Under the pieces are notes generated by a model. That model searched no databases. It saw only the letters and a list, made by a program, of their open reading frames with translations, and had not been told where the DNA came from. The position numbers were made by a program, and so were the translations under genes. Positions 22,774-32,220 of a DNA stretch of 64,000 nt are shown in pieces (position 1 is the first letter of the stretch; every line of letters starts with the position of its first letter). The stretch comes from Echria macrotheca (Eukaryota > Ascomycota > Sordariomycetes > Sordariales > Schizotheciaceae). The stretch is taken from NCBI GenBank assembly GCA_030411725.1, contig MU839836.1, forward strand, positions 248,001-312,000. The letters run 5' to 3'.

Positions 22774-23853
22774 TCATCCCCTCCTCAAGCAAACCACCGT
22801 CCCAATCTGCAAAGGATTACAAACCAAACCCGGATTAATCCCCAACAACTGATCCAGACTCAACCCATTACTCGTCGCAATCAAGTAACAATAATCCCCC
22901 GCCACGACGGTATACGTCTTTGCACACCCCCCATTCCCATTCCCATTCCCAAACCCAATCGACGCAGTAGCCGTAGCCGTCGCCGTCGGCCTTGAAGGCA
23001 ACGTAACAACCGACGTCGTCACGCCCCCGTCCCCGTCCCCTCCACAACCACCCTGCGGCGTATTAGTAGTAGCCCTCGCCGCCCAGACAGAATACTCCGC
23101 CCTCGCAACAGCCGAATTAAACACCGCCCCAAATACGCCCTGGCTATCATGTCTCCGCACAGTACTGCTCCCCGCACACCCGGGATTCCCCGGACTAGCC
23201 GTCGCATACGCCCACCCCAAGACCAAAAACCCGGGCGTCGTCGGCGCCGTGCCGGATTCGCCGCCCTGAGACCAGGAGAGACAGCCTACGCACCGGAAGA
23301 TGACGGAGTAGTGCGTGCTGTTGACGGTGGATGAGATGTGCGAGATTTTGGCGGAGGGGTTGGTGTAGGGCACGGGGGGGCCGTAGGTTGTTGCCCAGCG
23401 GAGGGAGGTTAGGACGTGGGAATCGGAAGGGTAGGCGAGGAGGAGGAGGTTGTTGACCATGCTGCCGCCTAGGGAGAGGCCGCACCAGCCTGTTGAGGGG
23501 GTGGGGGATTTACATGTCTTTTTGGGGGGGGATGTGTTAGTATATGAGATTGTTTGTGTGAAAGAGAGGGGTATGTTTTGGGTGGACATGGAAACGTACG
23601 AGTAGGCCGAGGAATTCGGTGGCGTCGGTGGTTAGGGCTGTTGGGGGGAGGGCGAGGCCAAAGGTTAGGTCTGGTTGGGTCCAGGTGTTGAAGACGATGC
23701 CGGAGGCTGGGTCGGTGTAGGGTATGCCTTCGTCTTGGGCGAGGGAGGTGGCGAGCACTGGGTGGTGTGTTAGTGTTTCCTACCCCTAGCCTCATTACTT
23801 GGAGGGAGCGGCTTACGCGATGCCGCTGCAATGATGGCCTTGGTAAACCTCAT
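22774..23853 (-). CDS. Secreted AA8 cytochrome b domain fused to LysM
   Basis: Protein of 312 aa in three exons (23853-23817, 23757-23600, 23517-22774), introns 59 and 82 nt. A signal peptide (about 20 aa, ending SLAQ) precedes a CDH-type cytochrome domain. It has YTDPASGIVFNTW, ALTTDATEFLGLL, STGWCGLSLGGSM with heme-ligand Met85, and RRHDSQGVFGA with heme-ligand His188. A Gly/Thr/Ala linker (215-262) leads to one LysM domain (about 265-309: TYTVVAGDYCYLIA, LDQLLGINPGL, LQIGTVVC). The flavin dehydrogenase part of cellobiose dehydrogenase is absent. AA8 domains pass electrons to LPMOs; LysM binds chitin or related glycans. The AA9 gene is 4 kb away. The combination is unusual. Confidence 0.9.
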
Positions 23854-23912
23854 GATGGCTGGATGTGATAGTCCTTGTTGGATTAACGACGTGATTGATA
23901 GGTGCGGTCTGT

Positions 23913-23922
23913 GAGCGATATA
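23913..23922 (-). promoter_or_regulatory. TATA-like box of AA8-LysM gene
   Basis: GTATATATCG on the minus strand about 65 bp upstream of the ATG. Confidence 0.45.
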
Positions 23923-23929
23923 TACTTTT

Positions 23930-24558
23930 CTCATCAAGATATCCTCCCGGTTGCGCATTGTCCATGTTATCGAAAATGGACGGCCTCAAGCGAGCACTAT
24001 ACGGCTCCCAGGCCTCCGAGAGCGACAATGCCGGAGACTGCATCTGATTGGACGCCGGGTTGACGTCGGCGCGGTTGGTTGCCCTTCCGGGTATTTAATT
24101 GCTGCCGGGTTGGGGTTTGAGTATTCACTCCGGGATGTCGAGATGTGGAATTGTAAGGAGAGAATTGAGGGACGAAATTCTGAAGTGCAATGAATTTCTT
24201 TGGAGACTATGCTGTATAGAGCGGCCATTTGTTGCCCAGGGCCGCGAGCATCAGGATACCTGGTTGTGGCCAAGACATCGACGAACGGACCCCGTCGGTC
24301 GACAGCAGCAACCGCTTCCAGACAATTTATTATGAAGAATGACGCATTTGGTATCAGTGAATTTATTTTCATGGTTTCACGGCAAATATTCATCACATGG
24401 AGCATTTGTCAGGGAACTTCTGAAAGTGTATTATTCGTGTCGCCATACTGTTTTAACACTTCATACAAATCCCACCTCGGCGTCAGCACTCTGTCTTCAG
24501 TGCATCGCCAGCCAGTTACCGGTACTTATATACAACCGCCAGAATTCCCACTTCCCAT
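23930..24558. other. Intergenic, AA8-LysM promoter and GH10 3' flank
   Basis: No supported gene; short open frames only. Confidence 0.5.
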
Positions 24559-25753
24559 TTACGTAGAGGTAGCAGATGGGGCCGCAGACGTGGCGGACGC
24601 GACAGACGATGTAGCCGGAGCCGCAGAAGAGGTCGCAGGGGGAGCAGGCGGCGCGGCATCCGGGGCGGCCTTGAGCGCATTCACGACGGCCTGATAGTTA
24701 GCCTTGGGGTTGAAGCTGCTGTCGAAAAGCAGGGGGTTGCCCTGAGGTCTCCAGGAGTCCTGTGTTCAATCAGTACATATTTCACATCACCCGACCAGAA
24801 CGAAAAAACGTACAGGATCACGGACACCCCAGACGGTGATACCGACGCACTTGGGCTCGGAAAGACACCCCTTGGTAACAGCAACATAATCATCGCTGTT
24901 GTTGTTCTGGATATCCAGCTCCGTCACCGCAACCTCCTTGACACCCGCACCCGCGAGCGCCTTGATGGCCTGGCCGAGAGCGGAGCCCTGGCCCGACTTG
25001 ATATGGCCCTGCGTGCCAATGCCGTCAATTGGGGTACCGGCGGCGAGCCACTTCTTGACGTGGGCAACCATGCCGTTGGTCAGCTTGGCGGCCGAGGGGC
25101 TGTCGAGGTTGTAGTCGTTGATGTACAGCTTGGCGCCCGGGTCGGCGGCGCGCGCGGCCTTGAACGCGATGTCGACAAAGCTCTCTCCCAGCACGTTGGA
25201 GAAGACACTGGGGCGGAGGGAGCCGTCCTCGTTGAACATCTCGTTGACAACGTCCTGTTTCCATTAACTTTGTTGATCAAATCGTGGGACCTAAAAGACG
25301 TACATATCCGTAGATCTTGCCCTTGTACCGCGTCATGACGGTCGTGATGTGGTCCTGGATGGCGCTCGTGAGCGTCGACTTGTCCTTGATGCTGCTGACC
25401 CAGCCGGCCAGCTGCGAGTGCCACACAAACGTGTGACCGCGGATCGTCTTGTTGTGCTCGCCGGCCCACTTGACCAGGTAATCCGCCTGGCCCCAGCTGT
25501 AGGTGCCCTTCTGGTTGTTGATGCTCTGCCACTTCATGCTGTTCTCGGGCGTCACCTGGCCAAAGTAGGCGTCGATGATGGCCGCGTTCTTGCCCGACGT
25601 CAGCCGGCCCTGGTCGGTGCAGGTGCCGTAGTACAGCTTGCCCTTCTGCTTCATGAGCTTGTCGATGCTGTCAACCGTGCTCTGCCGGGACTCGACCGCT
25701 GGTGCCGCCATGGCCGCCAGCGGCGCCAGGAGTGTGATGAGGGCGGCCTTCAT
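24559..25753 (-). CDS. GH10 endo-beta-1,4-xylanase
   Basis: Secreted xylanase of 363 aa in three exons (25753-25304, 25254-24814, 24759-24559) with introns of 49 and 54 nt. The signal peptide [19 protein letters not shown] is followed by a single GH10 barrel: [17 protein letters not shown], the acid/base Glu155 in [15 protein letters not shown], and the nucleophile Glu262 in VTELDIQ, then [13 protein letters not shown]. The catalytic domain is complete. The C-terminal 25 residues form an Ala/Ser/Thr/Pro linker but end at a stop without a CBM1, so a binding module appears to have been lost or never present. It sits with AA8-LysM and AA9 genes on the same strand. Confidence 0.94.
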
Positions 25754-25850
25754 GTTGGGGACTGTTTTTTCGATACGCTGACGATACACAGAACTCAAAT
25801 CCAAGACGGCGATTCCCAGGAACGGGGAACTAGAGGCCCGAGGCCACCGG

Positions 25851-25860
25851 TATAAATACT
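25851..25860 (-). promoter_or_regulatory. TATA-like box of GH10 gene
   Basis: AGTATTTATA on the minus strand about 100 bp before the ATG. Confidence 0.5.
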
Positions 25861-27783
25861 CCCCCCTCTATAGTTCCCAATCTTTCCCCGCCCTGTCCTG
25901 CCTGGCTGTCGGCATGCGGGAAGAAAAAAAAGTGGTTACCGCATATTGGTTGGTCCTGGCACTATGGCGTAGATCGGCACCCCCATCACTTTCCACCCCA
26001 GGATTCGGCCGCGAGGTGTAAAATCTTCCGCGGCGTGTAAACTGGGTGCAACCCCTGGTTGCGGGGCCCCGCAAACCCCTTTCTCCAAATTTTCTGTGTC
26101 TAACCCTTTGCCATTCCCCCAATTTGCTGGATTACATCCGGCTGTTTGACGCCGCCGAGCGGTTCGGGTAAAATGCACAGAAGCTCGGGAATCAAGCCGA
26201 CGGTTTCTTCCATATAGAGGGGACCTCCCCGATTCATATATCTCAGTCCTCAGCCTCTGGGATGGACGCAGGTCCGCTTCCCAAGGGGATCTCACCGTCC
26301 GTGGGAAGCGCGCGAATGGGCCGTCCTCGACCCCTGATTGGCGGCATAAACTATCCCGGGTCCTCGAAGGGAAACTCACGATTTCCATCTACCGGAGGGG
26401 AGGTTTGCCTTGGCGCATTTGGTAGATTTCGATTTCCTGTTCCCGCATTCATGGCGTAGATCGGTTTTGGTTCTCCGTTCCTGAAACAGCATTCCCGGGT
26501 TCTGTGGTCGATCATCGCGAACTGCGTGCGGCCATGTTACACAGTCTGTTCTGACTGGGACGGTGTTTACCATCCCTTCACGAAGAGAGACAAGGGAAAT
26601 ACGACTGAAGTTGCCGCACCCACGATCTCGGATCTCGCCTTGCATATGGGGAGAATGCGGGGGACACGGTAGAACCCCTTCGGTTCGTGGCGCGCGGCAC
26701 TGACCGTGGCTGTCAGAGCTTTTTGACGTGCCGGCTGGGATTCTCGTGTAAAACAGGAAAGCTCGGAGAAAAGGAGATAGCATCGACCGCATGTGACATC
26801 GAGATCGAGGCGGCCGGCGTCATACTAGACAAGATGCATGTGGTAACCCCAGGCGGAGCACATCGACCAGAGACCAAGCAAGGAAAATTCCAGAATGTGA
26901 CCGCACGAACAAGCGGCCACATGCGTAGGTCGGCGTACCTAGGTATGTGCTACTGGCCGCTAATGCCGTCCGGCAGTGCGGGCAGTGCGGTTGCTGGAAG
27001 GGGCTCGTGAACAAGGGCGGGAGCGGCGCCGCGTCATCCGGGTCTGGACAAATTAATTCCCCAATTCCCATGTTCGCATTGACACGCCCAATTTCGGCCG
27101 ATTCGAGCGCTTCGCTAACCACTTGCGTGGTCAAATCTAATCTTTGTGCTGCTCTTCTCCTCACTTCTTGGCTACCTGGGATATCGGGGACCCGGCCATG
27201 TGTGAAAAACTGTGGGTGGTAAGGATGCTTGCTTTCATGTTGTGGAAGAGGAGAGAGGTGGGCCCTCGAGATTGGCTAAATACAGGGCTATGTGATCTGT
27301 GCGTATCGCTATCTGTCTAGGGGCGCTCCTTCCAGGTCCAACATGTGGAATCCTCATATGCAAAATGCTGTCTTAGTTCAATTCTGGTCCTATAATTAAT
27401 TCTATCTGGGTTAAGGCGGGTAGTGCCGGTGCAGCTCCAGAACTTCCGGTCTACATAGAGTGCTCCAATCAAAATGAAAAGGTTTCCGCCACGACACCAT
27501 GTTTCCTCCTTGAGAATAAAAAACAAACAAAGCTCGCAAGGCAAAATAGAGAGCGGGTTGTTCATCATCTCATCGATCCACCGAGAGGCGCGACCTGGAA
27601 CCTCCTGATTCGAGGTCAGACTCTCTGGCCATTGAACCGGCAGCGCAACCAGCACTTGACACTAGACTGGCATGTAGTCCTCGGGCACTCTCAAAATGAA
27701 GGTGCTGCCAGAATACCTAATGGTGCACAGCGGGGTTGAACCGTACTGCTCTCCGAACATCGTTTTCCCGGCTCTGGATGAAG
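25861..27783. other. Long intergenic, GH10 promoter region
   Basis: About 1.9 kb without a recognised gene. GTACCTAGGTATG occurs near 26936. At 27580-27652 (minus strand) there is a degenerate tRNA-Arg-like fold whose T arm does not close. Confidence 0.45.
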
Positions 27784-28206
27784 CTATACCTTGAGGTCAT
27801 GATTGGGAGCTCGGACCTGCTCTCTCTGGAGATTGTACCAACCCCCGTCCTTCAGCCATACAGCGCAGCAGGTGTTGTACTAGAAGTTGTCAACATTAGC
27901 AGAGCATTAGAGGTTGGATGGGTCATGACTCACTGGGCCTGCTTTAGAACATGCACCAGGGTCCGAGCCTCCGCATGTGATTGTTTCGTAGCATTCGCGG
28001 CAATATGGCGTGCAGCAGAACTGCCAGTAGGCCTTGGGCTTATCATAGCTCGAAACTGAATTCGAAGGAAAGCAGCCACTCGGATCTGAAGCAGCGGCTG
28101 CCGCTGAAGTTTGGAGTCGGTTGACTTGGATGCCATCCGAGACTATGGAGACGGGTGTTGTGGCCGTGCCGAGAATGTTGATGGCAAAAATAAACAACAT
28201 CGCCAT
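27784..28206 (-). CDS. Small cysteine-rich secreted protein (effector-like)
   Basis: Predicted 122-aa protein in two exons (28206-27934, 27879-27784) with a 54-nt intron (GTGAGT donor, GCTAAT branch, TAG acceptor). The N-terminal MAMLFIFAINILGTATT is a plausible signal peptide. The remainder carries nine cysteines in the order C, CC, C, C, C, C, CC, as in FCCTPYCRECYETITCGG and YNTCCAVW. I do not recognise a family. Small size, secretion signal and Cys content resemble fungal effectors or antimicrobial-type proteins, but that is inference. Confidence 0.6.
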
Positions 28207-29236
28207 ATTCCCTCAGCCTTGTGAAGAAGCTTGACGACGAATATTCTCGATAGAGCGGCATATGCTAAAGAAAGTTGCAGGGATATCGCCGCTCCTCGGA
28301 GGGTCCATCACGGTGCACTCTGTGGAACAGAGTGGAAATCTACCAAGATCTGTGTTACTGTAACACTACGGCAAACCCTTGACGCACTAGCGATGCTGTG
28401 TGGAACAGAGCCTACCCGGTAACACTCTTGGCAGATTTTTATTGGGATAGTGAAGGTCTATGGGCCGTGAAACGGGCATTTCTATCCTCTAAAAGCAAAA
28501 ACTTTGGGACTCGTCCAAGGTTGATTACATGTGATTCCTGAGCCGCGGGAGGCGGATATCCAAGGTGGTCTTGTGTTCGGTCGTGTGATCGTGCCCCGAA
28601 AACATCGACGGCCACGTTTCTTGGGGTTTGAACCAGGCGCCGTTTCCAGTTCGTGTTGGCCTAATGCAAACTAGGCAAGTATGCACTCAGAAATTGCAAG
28701 AAGTAAGCGGAAGATTCATCGAGGCCAAGCTCTAGCGCGATGTCGGCCCCATTGCGAAGTGTTGTGTTCCATCTCCGAGCTAAAACTGCTTGACATGGAT
28801 GGCTAACCATTTCCGAACCAATGCAACGAGGCGTAAGGCTTGGACTCCTGCAGATGCGGCCGTACCGCACTCTATTAAATTACTAACCAACTGCTAAAAC
28901 GACGGGTCGCTTCCAACCCTGAGACCACTGCGCACCTAGCGGCCACGACTGCGCCGGCTTCTCGAACGACGCATGCCTGCTATTTCGAAGCTACCGGACG
29001 GACAGGTCTGGATCTCACTCGGACAAACTCACGTAGGGTGCTTCGGACTGAGGCTGGTCATAACAAATTCCTCCAACTACCTATATAAACGTGTTCAATC
29101 CTGGCTTGTCTGGCTTCCGCCTTTTCCATCATCAGAGCCTAGGTACCTGAATCTGCGCTCATATCAACAAAAAGTCAGAAAGCCCTGTCTTCAACTTCTT
29201 GGTCAACTTTGCCCCGTCACGAACTTTTCAATCACA
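28207..29236. other. Intergenic, divergent promoters
   Basis: No gene recognised. Contains the promoter of the phosphoesterase-like gene with a TATA box at 29081-29090 and a CCTAGGTACC motif near 29140. Confidence 0.5.
29081..29090 (+). promoter_or_regulatory. TATA box of phosphoesterase-like gene
   Basis: CTATATAAAC on the plus strand. Transcription starting about 30 bp downstream would exclude the ATG at 28973 and makes ATG 29237 the first start. Confidence 0.6.
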
Positions 29237-30463
29237 ATGAGGAGGTCGCTACCGGACGTGCCGACAGAAATCCTTGTGATTTCAGATACCTGTGCTTCAG
29301 AGGCTGTAAATCAGCTGGTTTTCCCACCGCGGACCGTCGACGTGGCCATCCACTGCGGCAACCTTACCCAATATTCCGAGCTCGATGAGTTCCACACGAC
29401 CTTGGACCTTATGAAGAAAATCCCGGCTCGACGCAAACTAGTTATTGCAGGTAATAATGACTTTGCGCTGGATAAACAGTCTTTTGCGGAAATCAGAAGG
29501 GCGGCGGAAGGTACCCCATCGGAGGATTCGGACGGTGAGGATAAAACGGCCGAAAAAGAGTATTACGGCGATATAGGAGACGCCCGGCATCTGTTTGAAC
29601 GCAAAGATATTAAGGAGGCCGGTATTGTCTACCTTACCCCAGGGTCCCACCAATTCCACCTTGCCAACGGGGCCAACCTGACGGTCTACGCTTGCCCGTG
29701 TACTCCAGATGTGAGACATGGTGATGGCTTTCAATACACACGCACCAAGGGCCACGACTTCGACATCAAGAACAATATCGACGTCGTCATCACTCACGGC
29801 CCTCCCATGGGCATTTTGGACGTCAGGTGTAACAACACCCACAGCGGGTGCGAGCAACTCTTCGCCGCCGTCGCCCGAGCTCGGCCCCGTCTGCATTGCT
29901 TCGGCCACATCCGCCAGGGCTGGGGTGCAAAGCTGGTTGCCTGGCGCGACCCGCCCAGCGCAAATCCCTCGTACCTCACCGATATCGACAACGACAAGTC
30001 CGTTGTTGTGGACACGCTTGATACATATCACCCACGAAACGGGGACACGAGCGGCGACCTCGCAGACAAAAGCTCCAGACTCTCCAAGCTCAGGGAGACT
30101 GGGTACCGTGCGACGGAGTGGCCATCGCGAAGCGGGGGGCCGGTTGGGCCGGGGAAGTCGACGCTGTTTGTCAACGCGTCGATCCAATCGGCTACCAATG
30201 CCCAGCCTCAGATCCCGTGGCCTGATGTGTGCAACACACCAACAGCTGATTTGACCACCACCGGGTTGCGCAGCCGAAGATCGGGATGGCTTGAAACCTG
30301 TGGGTTGGGTATGATAAAATCAGGAGTTACGGCACTCTGTGGGGCTTTTGGAGGGTGTACAAGAATAACGACTTGTCGGCATTTTGTCAACACCAAGACA
30401 CCAAGACACCACAGAACAGACCAGAATTTGGATGCAGCGCAGTTACAAACCTGTCCGACCTAG
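29237..30463 (+). CDS. Metallophosphoesterase-like protein lacking metal ligands
   Basis: Calcineurin-like phosphoesterase fold of the MPPED/UPF0046 type, up to 408 aa. The start at 29237 follows the TATA box. Family blocks are all present, but signature residues differ. ISDTH is ISDTC (Cys19), H(A/C)GDLT is HCGNLT (Asn42), GNHD is GNND (Asn74), and GHIH is GHIR (Arg226). THGPP (His187), Asp17 and Asn73 are kept. Four of the metal-site positions are therefore changed, which suggests a non-catalytic pseudo-enzyme. The conserved end is FVNASI (about residue 312); the remaining ~95 residues look non-conserved and may include a missed intron or read-through. Confidence 0.8.
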   Translation: MRRSLPDVPTEILVISDTCASEAVNQLVFPPRTVDVAIHCGNLTQYSELDEFHTTLDLMKKIPARRKLVIAGNNDFALDKQSFAEIRRAAEGTPSEDSDGEDKTAEKEYYGDIGDARHLFERKDIKEAGIVYLTPGSHQFHLANGANLTVYACPCTPDVRHGDGFQYTRTKGHDFDIKNNIDVVITHGPPMGILDVRCNNTHSGCEQLFAAVARARPRLHCFGHIRQGWGAKLVAWRDPPSANPSYLTDIDNDKSVVVDTLDTYHPRNGDTSGDLADKSSRLSKLRETGYRATEWPSRSGGPVGPGKSTLFVNASIQSATNAQPQIPWPDVCNTPTADLTTTGLRSRRSGWLETCGLGMIKSGVTALCGAFGGCTRITTCRHFVNTKTPRHHRTDQNLDAAQLQTCPT

Positions 30464-30519
30464 TCCACTCGCCCGCCAGCACGAGCAGCACGAGCAGCCC
30501 GAAGAGGCCGCCGCGACTT

Positions 30520-30520
30520 T

Positions 30521-30553
<33 letters not shown>
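30520..30553. repeat. (CAT)n trinucleotide repeat
   Basis: About eleven CAT/TCA units upstream of the start codon at 30582, in the likely 5' leader. Confidence 0.8.
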
Positions 30554-30554
<1 letters not shown>

Positions 30555-30581
30555 GAACCAGTCTGTCAACAAGCCGTCAAC

Positions 30582-31367
30582 ATGTCGACTTCTTCCTGTC
30601 AAATCGATACCAGCAGATTCACCGTGGGCCAGACGCTCCGGCTCGCCAAGGTCGTACGCACAAAGCTCGCGCTCGAAGCGTCAGCGCCAAATCACAAGCT
30701 TGGGCGGCTCGTCGGGCACGCGAACTTGTTGGACGCGCTCGTCGACAGCTTAGACGACGACGGCGGGATGGACGCAAGCTACCTGATTGAGTCTCTCGGC
30801 GGGGACGGGAATAACGAGATTGTGGAGGATGTGGACGTGGACGCGGAGGAACAAGATGAGAGTATCGACTATTTCCCGCGCGAGAGGCGTCACAGTCACA
30901 GGAGCAGCCACAGAAGAGGGAGGGAAGGGTACGATTGGGACTCGTCGAGCAGCAGCAGCGATGACAGCGACGATGAGTCGGACTCGGATTCGTCGTCGGC
31001 GTCGGGAACGGAATCGTGGGAGGACTTTCGGGAGGACGAGGATGCGGAGGATTACGGCGCCGAAGGGGATGATTGTCGCTGTGGATATGGGACCTTTTCA
31101 TCGCCGAGGAAAGCGACGCGGTGGGAGGTGATTACCGGTGTGGAGCTGTGCACGGATGCAGACGAGAACCGGCTGGGCACGATTGTGGAGGAGGTGGATA
31201 TCGCTGAGATTGAATGGACGGACCGGGAAGATGATATCCGCCAAGAGAGGGGCAAGGAGGTGACAGTTATTGGGTCCAGAGAGGTTGACGGGCCAGATTG
31301 TGTCGACTTTTGCTCGTCGCCGCTCGAGCTGCAGGACAGGACGTGGTTAGATGTGGACTGTTCGTGA
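30582..31367 (+). CDS. Acidic Ser/Asp-rich protein, unknown
   Basis: Predicted 261-aa protein. The ATG at 30582 is preferred because the frame upstream is driven by the CAT repeat and begins with TTG. The N-terminal 60 residues (TLRLAKVVRTKLALEAS, LGRLVGHANLLDALVD) resemble a helical motif I have seen in uncharacterised ascomycete proteins. It is followed by a basic stretch (RERRHSHRSSHRRGRE), a Ser/Asp/Glu tract (about residues 125-165) and a mixed C-terminal part. There is no signal peptide or membrane segment. Nuclear or cytosolic; function unknown. It starts just after the end of the phosphoesterase-like frame on the same strand. Confidence 0.7.
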   Translation: MSTSSCQIDTSRFTVGQTLRLAKVVRTKLALEASAPNHKLGRLVGHANLLDALVDSLDDDGGMDASYLIESLGGDGNNEIVEDVDVDAEEQDESIDYFPRERRHSHRSSHRRGREGYDWDSSSSSSDDSDDESDSDSSSASGTESWEDFREDEDAEDYGAEGDDCRCGYGTFSSPRKATRWEVITGVELCTDADENRLGTIVEEVDIAEIEWTDREDDIRQERGKEVTVIGSREVDGPDCVDFCSSPLELQDRTWLDVDCS

Positions 31368-32220
31368 CGGCGGCGATGCAAACAAAAAGGGGGGTTCCGT
31401 CAGCCGGGCAGTCGCGCTGGCGCCGGTGGGAACTGGATATCTGTCAGCGGGACCGGTTTTGACCGGGTATTGTACATATGTCATTCAAAATGGAGACTTG
31501 GCCACATGTGAGGAAAATCCTCTCAGGCAGGGCAGGCACGTTGGAGCAGATAAAAAAAACAAGAGGATCCTTTTTGAAACAATCGAGATCAATAGCGCGC
31601 CGACCTCGCTGCAGCAGAAAAGCTGGAGCCGGGGCCTATATGTGCCGTCTGCCGGTTTGTCAGCCAGCCTTCACGCGCTTTTCACCGCTTATCCAGCTCG
31701 GACATACCGATTTTGTGATGATGTTGTTAGGAAATAGTGCTGAAGGATCCACTATCGGCCAAGGATATCAACACGGTCCAGACCCAAACCCAAGCATCGC
31801 AACCCGGCCGCCAAGACCGCGCTAATCCGGTGCTTATCCTCCGGCCAAAGCACGCTTGTCCGGCACGCTGGCGCTAACCCAGCAGCTTGGAGACGTCGAA
31901 TATTGACCCACTTCCCTTTCAATGTTTCCCTCCGGGTGGCGCCGGATTGGCCAGAAACCGGAATGGCACCGCTCGATTGGGATGCGCGACAGAGCTGAGC
32001 GACGGGGGCGTCGATAGGGCAATCCTGCTCCTGAGCTGGACATCGCATCCTTGCGCGTCTGCTTGGCAGGGAGAGCAGAGAAATGCAAATTTATTAAGGA
32101 AACATGCACCCGCCGCAACACAAGGAGGAGTGTGTGTTCTTTGACTTTCCCAGGTTTCGAGGTTGACGGCTCACTCTTTCGTCGTCGCTTCAGTCATTCG
32201 TTTTGTTTCCGTCGAAAAAA
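31368..32220. other. Intergenic, no supported gene
   Basis: 3' flank of the acidic protein gene and promoter of the protease-like gene. Open frames have no recognisable features. Confidence 0.5.

Noticed and set aside
27580..27652. tRNA-Arg(TCG)-like sequence on the minus strand
   Set aside because: An anticodon arm and D-like arm can be drawn, but the T arm and acceptor stem do not pair and the GGTTCGA box is broken. At best a degraded tRNA.
28973..29236. Upstream 88-residue extension of the phosphoesterase-like protein
   Set aside because: A TATA box at 29081 lies inside it, and the family begins at the ATG at 29237.
30384..30581. Upstream poly-Ser extension of the acidic protein
   Set aside because: It starts at a TTG and is mostly the CAT microsatellite; the ATG at 30582 starts the recognisable part.
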